A DNA stretch of 64,000 nt, from the NCBI GenBank assembly GCA_015179125.1, contig WHVA01000035.1, forward strand, positions 186,001 to 250,000, read 5' to 3'. The number at the start of each line of letters is the position of its first letter. Position 1 is the stretch's first letter. Both the position numbers and the translations under genes were made by a program. The notes below the pieces were generated by a model, which ran no database searches, was not told the DNA's origin, and saw only the letters and a list, made by a program, of their open reading frames with translations. Positions 49,091 through 57,777 of the stretch are shown here, piece by piece. The stretch is from Gautieria morchelliformis. Lineage: Eukaryota; Basidiomycota; Agaricomycetes; Gomphales; Gomphaceae.

Positions 49091-49435
49091 TATGAGGGCA
49101 ACACTAATGACGAAGCCACAACCAAAGATACTCAAGGAGATAAGAGCCGATACTAGGACAATGACCAACTGTGTAGTGGGTATCCTCAGTTTATAACTCT
49201 ACCAACGATAGATACATGGGGACTTGCCTGTGTAGTGGGTATCCTCAGAGATCAAGCTGAGGAAACGCCACCACACGGGCTACAGTCTTATAGCGCTGGC
49301 AAGGCTTACATAATAGGGGAGATGGAAACTTGTAGAAGGTTACGGAAAGTGACGGAAAGTGACAGGTGATGGAAGGTGACGGAAACTCGTGGAAGGAAAT
49401 AGAAACTTATGGAAGGAAACACGTGAACCCTGACA
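49091..49435 (-). repeat. 3' LTR of the gypsy element
   Basis: 345 bp, starting TATGAGGG and ending CCTGACA on the plus strand. It differs from the other LTR only at AGCGCTGG against AGCACTGG and GACAGGTG against GACATGTG. It contains an internal direct repeat of TGTGTAGTGGGTATCCTCAG. Confidence 0.95.
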
Positions 49436-50148
49436 TCACCCCCCTCTCAATGCTTGTCGTCCCGACAAGCACAGCTGCCACCTAGCCCCCAACATCCACC
49501 GAGACATCGTTTCCAAGTATGCCACAGGCGGGACCACCATCTCTCCTGACCCTTCCCTTCCTGGTAACGCAGGTCAATGATGAGCTCAGGGGGATTGGGG
49601 TCCATGGGCAAGTGCGGCCCTCGGAACCTTGCTCGACGTATTCGCTCTCCTGCCATGTTACGGAAACGTCGCCCCACCCAGCCTTCGAAAGTGTAGGGGG
49701 TTCCACACGGGGGGGTTCCATCGTTGAGGAAGACAGGGTCGCCGATGTAGTACGTGTTCTCTCGTCTGTGTCGGGGTCTGAGGAATGCGAGTGCAGGGCG
49801 AGTGGGCGCCTGACTGTTCGCTGGTGTGAGGTCCTAGAGCTGACGGACCACTTTGAAGACCATGCGACGTCGAGATCACGGCAGTCAAGCATCCTTTGTA
49901 GCTTGGCTTCACTGGCTGCTCTGGATGACGAGAAGCCGGAGAAGTGCAGGAGGGTGGGATCGACACGTGACATGTTTGGCAGGTCGGAGAGGTTTTGGGT
50001 GAAGCTGGGGAGGGCAACAAGCTCAATAGCGGGCGAGGACATGGTTGATGGATGTGGTGGGGTCGATGCAGTGGAAGCGAGCGGTCACAGGTGGAAAGGG
50101 GATATATAGCTTATCGGAATGAATTGGTTAGGCGGAGGCCGATATCGC

Positions 50149-53100
50149 TTATCTTTGGGGTCCTGGACCCTTGACATTATGAGTAGAAGCCCTGCCTGCT
50201 GTCCAGTCGAAGAGAGTTTGCCTGGAAGGTTCTGTGAAGTTCTGAAATCTCTGGAAAGGGAGGGACATGTATGTGGCTGCTGAGATACGCTGAGGTGCCT
50301 CTGGGTTCTGCCGATGAAATTCCTTAATGAGTCGCTTTGCCCCAGAGACATCTTTTGCTGGTAGCCAGAGATCGTCGGCAGCTCCATAGCCCTTCCAGCG
50401 CACGAGATACTCCAACCTTCCACGGAACATCCTGCTGTCTAGAATCCTTTCAACTTCATATTCTTCGGCTCCATCCCGTATGACAGGGGGGGGTGGTGGA
50501 GGGGCATGATGTTCAAGAATTGGGTCATCTTCATATGGCCGAAGCAGGACGACAGAGAACACTGGATGTGTGCGACCAAAGGATGCAGGAAGATTTAGAC
50601 CATAGGCATTTCGTGAGACCACCTTATTAACCGTGTAGGGACCTAGCCACTTGTGGTCTAGCTTCTTCATTGGGCGAGTGGTTGTGATGTTTTGTGCATT
50701 GAGCCAGACCTTGTCACCAAGCTTATAAACTGGGGCTGCTTTATGGTGCACGTCATATAAGCGTGCCATGTCCTCTGCTGCCTTGGACAGGGCTGAACGA
50801 GCTTCTCTCGTGGCCGCTTCCATCCGCGTTGTGAACTCATCCAGGGCCTCGAGTCGAGTTTCCCGGACTGGTTCCAGTCCCAGCCTTGGATGTTGGCCAC
50901 TGTCCAACATGAAGGGTGTAGTCTGGGTTGAGGCATGGATTCGGTTGTTATAGGCAAACTCGGCCAAGGATATCCATTTGAACCAATCATCCTGACGCTG
51001 GTTGATGAATAGTCGAAGGTATTGCTCAATCTCCTGATTAACCCTTTCAGTCTGTCCATCAGTTTGGGGGTGATAAGCAGTAGAGGCGGCGACTTTGACA
51101 CCAAGAAGTTTGTTCAGTTCACGCATGAACTGGGAGATGAACTGTGTGCCTCGATCACTGATGATTTCTTCAGGGAGCCCATGAAGTTTCCAAACATGAT
51201 CACGGAAGAGTCGGGCAACTCCCACTGAAGTTACATCTGAAGTGGTGGGAATGACATGTGCACGCTTTGAGAGGCGATCGACAACAACAAGGAGAGCATC
51301 ATAGCCATGACTGGTAGGCAGTTCTACAATCAAGTCAACAGACATAACCTGCCATCTACGGTCTGGGATACGGTTTGGTAGAAGCTTGCCAATGGGAGAA
51401 GCAGGGAAGGTTTTTGTCCGGTTGCACAGGTCACAGGCCTTCACGTATTTTGCAATGTAACGTCCCATCCCAGGCCACCAGTAACTCCGAGCAACTAGTT
51501 CAGTGGTTCTCCAACGACCAGGGTGACCGGTGAGAGGCATGTCATGGTGCGCTTTCACTATGTCATGTCGTAGTTTTGCATCAAGCGGCACGTACACTTT
51601 GTTGTGATAGAGGACAAGCCCATCCTGTTCAGACCACTCTTCTCCTCGTAAATTGCCAGAGGAGCCCAGTTCTTTGAGAGCCTTGACAACCTTTTCATCC
51701 CGGTCTACACAGTTCCTTACTCGATTGAGGAAAGCATCACCTTCACCTGGGACTAACTGCGCACCAGCCTCTGGGGGATTCGCCTTGATGTGGAACAAGT
51801 CAGGGGTAAGTAAGACTTGATTTTGGTTGTCTTCCTCCCCCCGCTTATGATCCACGCGTCGTGAGAGTGCATCAGGCTTGGCTGAATGACGACCAGGACG
51901 ATGGATCAGCTCAAAATCAAAGCGAGAGAGGTAGAGTGACCAGCGTGCTTGACGACGGTTCAGGTTTTGTGCAGTGCGGAAGTAGGTGAGATTCTGATGG
52001 TCATTGAGAATCTCAATCTTGTGCTTCGTTCCCTCTAAGATGTGGCGCCATTCCTCTAATCCCCGAATCACAGAAAGAAGCTCCTTGTCATGGATGGCGT
52101 AGTTGCGTTCAGCATCATTGAGGCTTTTGGAGACAAACCCCACAGGCCGCCATTTGCCATCATCACATAGCTGGGACAGTACTGCTCCTGTGGCATAGGC
52201 TGAGGCATCTGTTTCAAGACGGAAATGTTTGTCTTGATCAGGGAGGACAAGGATCGGTGTTGAGGTGATGAGGAGTTTGAGCTTGTCAAAGGACGCTTGC
52301 TCTGGGCCATTTGGATCCCAAGACCATTGGGCATCCTGTTTTGTCAACTGGTTGAGGGGCTTTGCAATGTGTGAGAAGTCTTCCACAAATCTACGGTAGA
52401 AGTTGATGAAACCAAGGAATGATTTGACTTCAGTGACGTTACGTGGTATTGGCCAGTCCCGCACCCCTGCAACCTTGACTGGGTCCATGGCAACCTGTCC
52501 TTGAGAGAGGATGAGGCCGAGATACTCCACCTCTAGTTGCTCAAATAGGCATTTTTCAGGTTTGAGGTACAGGTTGTTGGCCCGGAGGATTTCAAGGACA
52601 CATCGTACAATCCTACGATGTTCTTCAAGCGACTCTGTGAAGATGAGAATGTCGTCCATGAACACCACCACAACCCCTTCATCGACGAGACTCTTGAAGA
52701 TGTCATTCATCATCGTCTGGAAGGTTGCTGGGCTGTTCATGAGTCCAAAGAACATGACTAGAGGTTCATACAGGCCCCTATTTGTCCGAAAGGCTGCCTT
52801 CCACTCATCTCCCTCTTTTATGCGTACATTATTATATCCCCAGCGAATGTCAAGCTTTGTGAAGTATTTAGCCCTTCCAGCAGCAATCTTATTCATGATG
52901 TCTGGAACAAGGGGCAAAGGATAGGCATTCTTGATTGTTATATCATTGAGCTTCCGGTAGTCTTGCACAAATCTAAGACTGCCGTCCTTTTTCTTCACAA
53001 AGAAGACTGGAGATGCCATAGGTGACTTGGAGGGACGGATACGATGGCTCTTCAGGTTCTCCTCAAGGAAGTTATCCAGTTCCCTTTGCTCAACCGGTGA

Positions 53101-54069
53101 CATTGGGTAAACCTTTGTGCTGAAGGGTTGTGCACCTGGAGTGAGCTCAATTGCATGGTCCCAGGGCTTTCGAGGAGGCAGTTGGTCAAATGACTCCTTA
53201 GAAAACACATCCTTGAACTCCTGGTATGGTTTAGGGACAAGGTCCTCGAAGGATCTGACTGGTGCAGACTTGCTGGCCCGTTCAGCAAGCTGTTGGGAGA
53301 CAGTCCAGCCTGCGCCAATCATTTCAGGACTCTCATTCACAAAGATGACAAAGGTCCTGTCTCCTTCCTCAAGTAGGGAGCGGGTGTGCTGTATGGGAAC
53401 CTCCTCTTGATTTACACTCTCTTCTGGAACAGTTTCGACTGTGGGCCCTCTGACAACAGGTCTTCCCCCACATGACTTGGGACAGCGTGTCATCTTCACA
53501 TCTCCTATACGCCAGTCAACTTCTGGGTTGTGTTCAACAAGCCATGTGTGACCAAGAATGATGGCAAGTCGTCCAAGGCTCGTGACAGAGAATGTGGCAC
53601 GTTCCGTATGATCCCCAAAGGTGCAAATGAGGTCGACTTCTTCCTTGATTGAGCCAGCCTCATTTGGGGTACCATCAATATTGTAGACGGGGATGGCACG
53701 GGGTAGGGGGCGGGTCCGAAGCCTGTGTTCCCTCACAAACTCCACATCGATGAACATCCCTGTAGCACCACTGTCAAGGAGGGAGTCAATTGCAAGTGGA
53801 TGCCCTGTGTCAACGGAGTGGACTTTGAGAGGTACTTTGGTGCATCGGCGGAGGTCAGCAGTACGGACATATAGAGGGACTGGAAGGTTTGCATTAGCAA
53901 CTGGAGCGATGGGTTGGGTTTTTGGCATGGCTGGTTTGGTTTCAGTTCGATCAGGGATAGGAGAAGGATGCATCATATCGCCTGTGATCCCTATTGTACA
54001 TGTTTCGAGAACTGAAAACCGATTTGTCGAGCGGGGCATGTCTTTCACCGCTGACTGGCCTAAAAACCC
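50149..54069 (-). CDS. pol: gypsy pol polyprotein with C-terminal chromodomain
   Basis: An open frame of 1299 codons runs from 54048 to 50149, and stays open back to the frameshift heptamer at 54063-54069. Domains in order are an aspartic protease (LLDSGATGMFIDVEF near 53770), reverse transcriptase (FFVKKKDGSLRFVQDYRKLN; catalytic FMDDILIF at about 52641-52664), RNase H (LETDASAYATGAVLSQL; DHQNLTYF), an integrase HHCC zinc finger (HHDMPLTGHPGRWR, CDLCNRTK), the integrase core (VDLIVELPTS, SDRGTQFISQ, ERVNQEIEQYL giving D, D, E) and a chromodomain (EEYEVERILDSRMFRGRLEY, then LVRWKGYG) at about 50308-50468. The chromodomain defines a chromovirus, and in that family it can guide integration toward modified histones. 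All catalytic residues appear intact. No ATG lies at the frame start, which supports expression as a Gag-Pol fusion. Confidence 0.95.
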   Translation of the reverse strand, partial: GFLGQSAVKDMPRSTNRFSVLETCTIGITGDMMHPSPIPDRTETKPAMPKTQPIAPVANANLPVPLYVRTADLRRCTKVPLKVHSVDTGHPLAIDSLLDSGATGMFIDVEFVREHRLRTRPLPRAIPVYNIDGTPNEAGSIKEEVDLICTFGDHTERATFSVTSLGRLAIILGHTWLVEHNPEVDWRIGDVKMTRCPKSCGGRPVVRGPTVETVPEESVNQEEVPIQHTRSLLEEGDRTFVIFVNESPEMIGAGWTVSQQLAERASKSAPVRSFEDLVPKPYQEFKDVFSKESFDQLPPRKPWDHAIELTPGAQPFSTKVYPMSPVEQRELDNFLEENLKSHRIRPSKSPMASPVFFVKKKDGSLRFVQDYRKLNDITIKNAYPLPLVPDIMNKIAAGRAKYFTKLDIRWGYNNVRIKEGDEWKAAFRTNRGLYEPLVMFFGLMNSPATFQTMMNDIFKSLVDEGVVVVFMDDILIFTESLEEHRRIVRCVLEILRANNLYLKPEKCLFEQLEVEYLGLILSQGQVAMDPVKVAGVRDWPIPRNVTEVKSFLGFINFYRRFVEDFSHIAKPLNQLTKQDAQWSWDPNGPEQASFDKLKLLITSTPILVLPDQDKHFRLETDASAYATGAVLSQLCDDGKWRPVGFVSKSLNDAERNYAIHDKELLSVIRGLEEWRHILEGTKHKIEILNDHQNLTYFRTAQNLNRRQARWSLYLSRFDFELIHRPGRHSAKPDALSRRVDHKRGEEDNQNQVLLTPDLFHIKANPPEAGAQLVPGEGDAFLNRVRNCVDRDEKVVKALKELGSSGNLRGEEWSEQDGLVLYHNKVYVPLDAKLRHDIVKAHHDMPLTGHPGRWRTTELVARSYWWPGMGRYIAKYVKACDLCNRTKTFPASPIGKLLPNRIPDRRWQVMSVDLIVELPTSHGYDALLVVVDRLSKRAHVIPTTSDVTSVGVARLFRDHVWKLHGLPEEIISDRGTQFISQFMRELNKLLGVKVAASTAYHPQTDGQTERVNQEIEQYLRLFINQRQDDWFKWISLAEFAYNNRIHASTQTTPFMLDSGQHPRLGLEPVRETRLEALDEFTTRMEAATREARSALSKAAEDMARLYDVHHKAAPVYKLGDKVWLNAQNITTTRPMKKLDHKWLGPYTVNKVVSRNAYGLNLPASFGRTHPVFSVVLLRPYEDDPILEHHAPPPPPPVIRDGAEEYEVERILDSRMFRGRLEYLVRWKGYGAADDLWLPAKDVSGAKRLIKEFHRQNPEAPQRISAATYMSLPFQRFQNFTEPSRQTLFDWTAGRASTHNVKGPGPQR

Positions 54070-54353
54070 TTTCCTTCCTCTTGGACAGGGGCTTCCACCT
54101 TCTGTTTGCGTTCCTCTATCGCCGCTGCTACAGATTTAGAGACAATTGCTGCAATGTCTGCCTCTGTGAGGTTTGCACGGATTCGTGGCTTGCGAGGTTC
54201 AGGACAGTCTGGTGAAATGTGACCAGGTCTCTTACAGTTGTAGCAGGTTCGTGTTTCGGTGCGGCGGCGGGATGAGTCAATGTCCATAGGTGTCGCGTTA
54301 CTGGGTGATGCTGTGGCAACAGGAGCCATAGCAGGAGTGTGGAGTGGTCGGGC
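54060..54353 (-). CDS. Gag C-terminal segment with CCHC zinc knuckle
   Basis: An open frame reads ARPLHTPAMAPVATASPSNA, PMDIDSSRRR, then CYNCKRPGHISPDC, a perfect CX2CX4HX4C knuckle that binds nucleic acid in Gag. It ends EEGKGF and TAG at 54060-54062. A possible splice acceptor TTACAG lies at its 5' edge. How this frame joins the main gag frame upstream was not resolved: an intron, a frameshift, or an inactivating indel in the low-complexity stretch between them are all possible. Confidence 0.75.
   Translation of the reverse strand, partial: ARPLHTPAMAPVATASPSNATPMDIDSSRRRTETRTCYNCKRPGHISPDCPEPRKPRIRANLTEADIAAIVSKSVAAAIEERKQKVEAPVQEEGKGF
54063..54069 (-). promoter_or_regulatory. Candidate -1 ribosomal frameshift heptamer (gag-pol)
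   Basis: On the coding strand the gag frame reads GGT TTT TAG, preceded by G. Slipping back one base converts GGT-TTT to GGG-TTT and continues TTA GGC CAG into pol without a stop. GGGTTTT fits the X XXY YYZ rule, with tRNA re-pairing possible in both sites. It lies directly before the gag stop codon. Confidence 0.75.
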
Positions 54354-54399
54354 TGTAAGGGCAACCCTGGCTAGTTGTGGAGATCACACTACCACACAA

Positions 54400-54483
54400 C
54401 TGACAAGGGGAAATCCAAAGTATGTATAAATGAACAGAGCATACAAGAGAGGGGATTCTCACCTGACAAGGGGAAATCCAAAG
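54400..54483 (-). repeat. 21-bp direct repeat bounding an intron-like segment
   Basis: The word CTGACAAGGGGAAATCCAAA plus G occurs at 54400-54420 and 54463-54483 (plus-strand reading). On the coding strand the upstream copy is followed directly by GTGAGA and the downstream copy ends in TTGTCAG, so the 62-63 nt between them has good 5' and 3' splice motifs. Confidence 0.8.
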
Positions 54484-54565
54484 AGAAAAGTCTAAGGACC
54501 CCCAATGTCAGCGAGCCCGTATTATACTACGCTGCGCAGCCAGGGACAACACTTGGCACCCGCCA

Positions 54566-55633
54566 TCAACCCTGCATCCCCCTGACCCTTGATCGACCCT
54601 TGATGCCACCTATTATGCGAGTCGCTTGATTTCCGACACTGTTCCGGGGCGGAAGTCGGAAATTGGAGTGGAACTGGCAAGGCGAATGGAACTGGTGGAA
54701 GTTCTCCCAGAAGCGGAATCGTTCCCGGGAGCGGATGCGGAGATGGAATCGGAACCGGAAGCGGAGTCGGAAATGGAGTCGGAACTGGAAATGGAAAACA
54801 GGGTGTCCCCTGACACGGGCAGGAGGAGGGCGATTAGGGACATGAGGTGTCTGTGCCTTCCTGACCTCTAACAGACGGCGATGATTGCGGTCAATCTGAC
54901 AGGCTGCTTCCTTCCAGGCTTTGAGGTTGGATGGAAGAAAGGGCTGGGCGTGGATCTTGTCAAGGATACCTGCTGGAAGGCCACGAGCATAGGCATCCTC
55001 GAGTGCCTCATCATTAAAGCCTGTCCTGCCTGCCAGGATCTCAAATTGAGCCGTGTATTCATCTGCCGACATTCCTGACGCCATCCTAAGGTCATGCAGC
55101 TTAGTGTGAGCCGTTCTGGCACGATCTGGGTCACCAAAGGCCTCCTCCACACGTTTAATAAACCCCTCCAGAGTGGATATAGAGGAGGTGCCATCAATGA
55201 CAGCCTGTGTCTCGTTGTGTGCCCATATCTCCGCAGAGCCTCCCGTCATGAAGGAAAGAGCGTATAGGATCTTTGTGCGTTCATCTGGGAAGGATGCTGG
55301 CTGGACAGCGATGGACAACTTGATAGACCTGATAAACCCTTCAGTCTCTGCACGGTCTCCATTGAACTTCTCCGGTTCTGCTGCTTTGATAGAGCGAGTA
55401 GATGGAGGGACACTGTGAGGTACCGAGGGCGCAAGGGCTTGAGCAGCAGCAACAGCAGCGTTGGTGGCAGCATTGGCTAAGTGGTCGTGAACGTTAGCAA
55501 TCTGATTGTGCAGTTCCTGATTCTGCAGTTGAAGTTGCTGCAACTGCTGTGCTTGGCTGGAAAGGAGGCCTCGAAGGAATGGCCCATGGTCACCCAGGGC
55601 GTCCCAGTATGCGTCTGGGAGTTGGTCTGCCAT
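54566..55633 (-). CDS. gag: gypsy Gag, capsid region
   Basis: The ATG at 55631-55633 opens MADQLPDAYWDALGDHGPFL, then a Gln/Leu coiled-coil stretch and the retrotransposon-gag fold (AAEPEKFNGDRAETEGFIRS, ILYALSFMTGGSAEIWAHNE, VEEAFGDPDRARTAHTKLHD, MSADEYTAQFEILAGRTGFN). After about residue 290 (HVPNRPPPARVRGHP) the DNA becomes a simple purine-rich repeat (plus strand GGAATCGGAA-like). It is open in more than one frame, so the true C-terminus is uncertain; in the main frame it stops at 54566. The degenerate repeat probably expands and contracts. Gag forms the particle that packages element RNA. Confidence 0.85.
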   Translation of the reverse strand: MADQLPDAYWDALGDHGPFLRGLLSSQAQQLQQLQLQNQELHNQIANVHDHLANAATNAAVAAAQALAPSVPHSVPPSTRSIKAAEPEKFNGDRAETEGFIRSIKLSIAVQPASFPDERTKILYALSFMTGGSAEIWAHNETQAVIDGTSSISTLEGFIKRVEEAFGDPDRARTAHTKLHDLRMASGMSADEYTAQFEILAGRTGFNDEALEDAYARGLPAGILDKIHAQPFLPSNLKAWKEAACQIDRNHRRLLEVRKAQTPHVPNRPPPARVRGHPVFHFQFRLHFRLRFRFRFHLRIRSRERFRFWENFHQFHSPCQFHSNFRLPPRNSVGNQATRIIGGIKGRSRVRGMQG

Positions 55634-55693
55634 AGGCTGAGATGAAGGCTGGTTAAGAAAAGTGTGTGGGGTCGTCCTATGAGCTTGATCTTC

Positions 55694-56038
55694 TATGAGG
55701 GCAACACTAATGACGAAGCCACAACCAAAGATACTCAAGGAGATAAGAGCCGATACTAGGACAATGACCAACTGTGTAGTGGGTATCCTCAGTTTATAAC
55801 TCTACCAACGATAGATACATGGGGACTTGCCTGTGTAGTGGGTATCCTCAGAGATCAAGCTGAGGAAACGCCACCACACGGGCTACAGTCTTATAGCACT
55901 GGCAAGGCTTACATAATAGGGGAGATGGAAACTTGTAGAAGGTTACGGAAAGTGACGGAAAGTGACATGTGATGGAAGGTGACGGAAACTCGTGGAAGGA
56001 AATAGAAACTTATGGAAGGAAACACGTGAACCCTGACA
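55694..56038 (-). repeat. 5' LTR of the gypsy element
   Basis: 345 bp, nearly identical to 49091-49435 (two differences). Being upstream of gag on the coding strand, it must hold the promoter. It is followed at 56039-56043 by the second GATCA target duplication. Confidence 0.95.
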
Positions 56039-56101
56039 GATCAGGCTTGCACTGTGTAGGCCATCGTTGATGGTGCCCAAATGCTTATGTAATGGGGTGC
56101 T

Positions 56102-56122
56102 GGTTTTGGGTGTCCTCTACCT
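56102..56122 (-). repeat. Right terminal inverted repeat
   Basis: The exact reverse complement of 47896-47916, followed by TA at 56123-56124. Confidence 0.85.
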
Positions 56123-56124
56123 TA

Positions 56125-56756
56125 GTCATCCAGTATCTGCTCTCAAATCTGTTCATTTAGTGAACTTGCTTGAAAAACTGAAATCCAGCTGCTTGAAATG
56201 ACTGACACTGCAAATCTAATGCCAAGTTACTAGTATCTTGGTAAATTGACGATACTTTTTACTTCAGTTCACGCAGTCTCTTGAAATTATCCAGTGCTGA
56301 CGAACCCCATGCAAACTCAAGGACCCCAACGGAAAATAGTTATATAAGGCAGCTCAGTTTCAATGTTTCTTTCTCTACCCCCACCACATCCCCACTTCTA
56401 TTAGCATTCACCGCGTTTTAGAGGTTTCTAGTTGTAGTTCCAGTGGATCAGATTGGCGACAAATGGCCGATGCATTACCTGGTAGCATTAATATAAGATT
56501 GGGGCTACGTTTGCTTAATCTATTGAGACCCCACAACAAGCCTCGAGCTGGATCGAGTGTTTCTGACATTATCTGACATGCTGCAATCAGGTCAACTAAT
56601 GCCAGTTCCGAGCAGATAATCTGTCCTTGCTCCAAATCTGTCCTGTTAGCTTCATATTGATAGTATCGTCGTATTTAGATCACCTAAAGCATTACCTCGT
56701 AACCACAGGTGACTGTGGTCACGATTAGCTAGTCTATTCACACCCTACAAGGAGCC
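56125..56756. other. Intergenic
   Basis: No gene recognised. A TATATAAGG box-like word lies at about 56343-56352, followed by C/A-rich sequence, which resembles a promoter, but no coding exon follows. An open minus-strand segment at 56408-56635 shows no domain. Confidence 0.35.
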
Positions 56757-57610
56757 TCAAGCTCGATCGACTATTTCCGACATGAAATTGGTGAAGTGAG
56801 CAGGACTAGCAGAAATGCTCCCAGAAGTGGAAGTGTTTCCGGAATTGGAAGCGGAAATGGAAGTGGAACTTGGCAGTGTCAGAACTGGTTGGGATGGTGT
56901 CAGAACTGGAAAACAGGGTGTCCCCTGACACAGTTCTCCCTGTTTCCAAAACCCCAACCTGTAAGGGCAACTCTCCCTGGACAGTGGAAATACATGGTCT
57001 GGCAGAGGAGGATCCAAAGAGTGAATAAAGACTATCTATATGACATGTGACTCACCCGGCAGAGGATCCCCACTGCCAGAATGCTACCTATATACCTTGT
57101 GCCCCTGATCAAAGTCAGGGATGCCCGCTCCACTCCTGACTGACGTAAGTTGGAGGCTCTGCAGCCACTGTCTAACACATGCAACCCCACATACGCCCCT
57201 GGTGCCACTCTGGTATTGTAGCTGAAGCCAAAGGCTTGGGAACTCAGCTTTGACCTCAGGATGTGCTAGGGTCAGATCCGGACCTCAGGTTGGAACCGAA
57301 GCTGAGTTTGGAATTAGCCTCAGTGGGGGTTCCCCTGACACGACAGATGTCCCAGAGGATGTCAGCTTCCTTGCCCATGGCTGTGACACCTTTGAGCACC
57401 CGGATCATGAAGAACTTGGGCCTGAGCAGGGTCAGGTCGGCATTGTCCCTGCTCCGGAGTTGTGGTCTGTGCGGCCAGACAGTGCATTGGGTTGCCCGTG
57501 GACTTGCCTGGCCAGTGGTGCAACTCAAAGTCAAACCAAGACAGGTACAGGGACCACTGAACCTGCCTTTGGTTGAGCTTGACATGCAAAAGTACCCCAG
57601 GTTTTTGTGA
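56757..57610 (-). pseudogene. Old, rearranged gypsy relic
   Basis: At 57470-57589 the minus strand reads NQRQVQWSLYLSWFDFELHH followed by WPGKSTGNP, clearly the end of a gypsy RNase H (compare NRRQARWSLYLSRFDFELIH in the intact element). At 56757-56950 a Ser-rich stretch read as GTPCFPVLTP and ISASNSGNTSTSGSISAS matches the low-complexity end of gag in the intact copy, including the closing MSEIVDRA. The order pol-then-gag on the minus strand is conserved, but most of pol and all LTRs are missing or unrecognisable. It is a related but distinct and much older copy. Confidence 0.75.
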
Positions 57611-57777
57611 TCCATCTGGATCTCAACTCAGCTTTGAGTGCTTAAAGCCTTGCAGGAACAGACTGGGGCATCTGGCTGCCTCAACCTGCAGTCATAAAAA
57701 ACCATCTTCCACTGTCATATATGGCTATGTCGTGACTGAGAGCCTGTATACTACAGCTGCGTACAAAATCATGGGAG

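Larger units (their letters stand above)
49091..56038 (-). mobile_element. Full-length Ty3/gypsy chromovirus retrotransposon
   Basis: 6948 bp, coding strand minus. Two 345-bp LTRs flank gag, a CCHC segment and a pol with protease, reverse transcriptase, RNase H, integrase and chromodomain. A polypurine tract lies just inside the 3' LTR on the coding strand (GAGAGGGGGGTGA, 49436-49448). The region after the 5' LTR begins GAAGATCAAGCTC on the coding strand and does not match a common tRNA primer site that I know. The LTRs differ at only two positions by eye and pol is uninterrupted over 1299 codons, so insertion was recent. The element is nested in a TA-flanked element. Confidence 0.95.
47896..56122. 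mobile_element. TA-flanked inverted-repeat DNA element, split by a gypsy insertion
   Basis: Perfect 21-bp terminal inverted repeats, AGGTAGAGGACACCCAAAAC plus C at 47896-47916 and its reverse complement at 56102-56122, are bordered by TA on both sides (47894-47895 and 56123-56124). Similarity continues a little further inward (CACCC). TA duplication with such ends is typical of Tc1/mariner-superfamily elements and their non-autonomous MITE derivatives. Removing the gypsy element leaves about 1.27 kb with no recognisable transposase, so it is probably non-autonomous. The superfamily assignment rests on the TA target only. Confidence 0.72.

Noticed and set aside
55680..55693. Classical tRNA primer-binding site next to the 5' LTR
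   Set aside because: The coding-strand sequence begins GAAGATCAAGC, which does not match initiator or other tRNA 3' ends that I know; self-priming cannot be judged without structure data.
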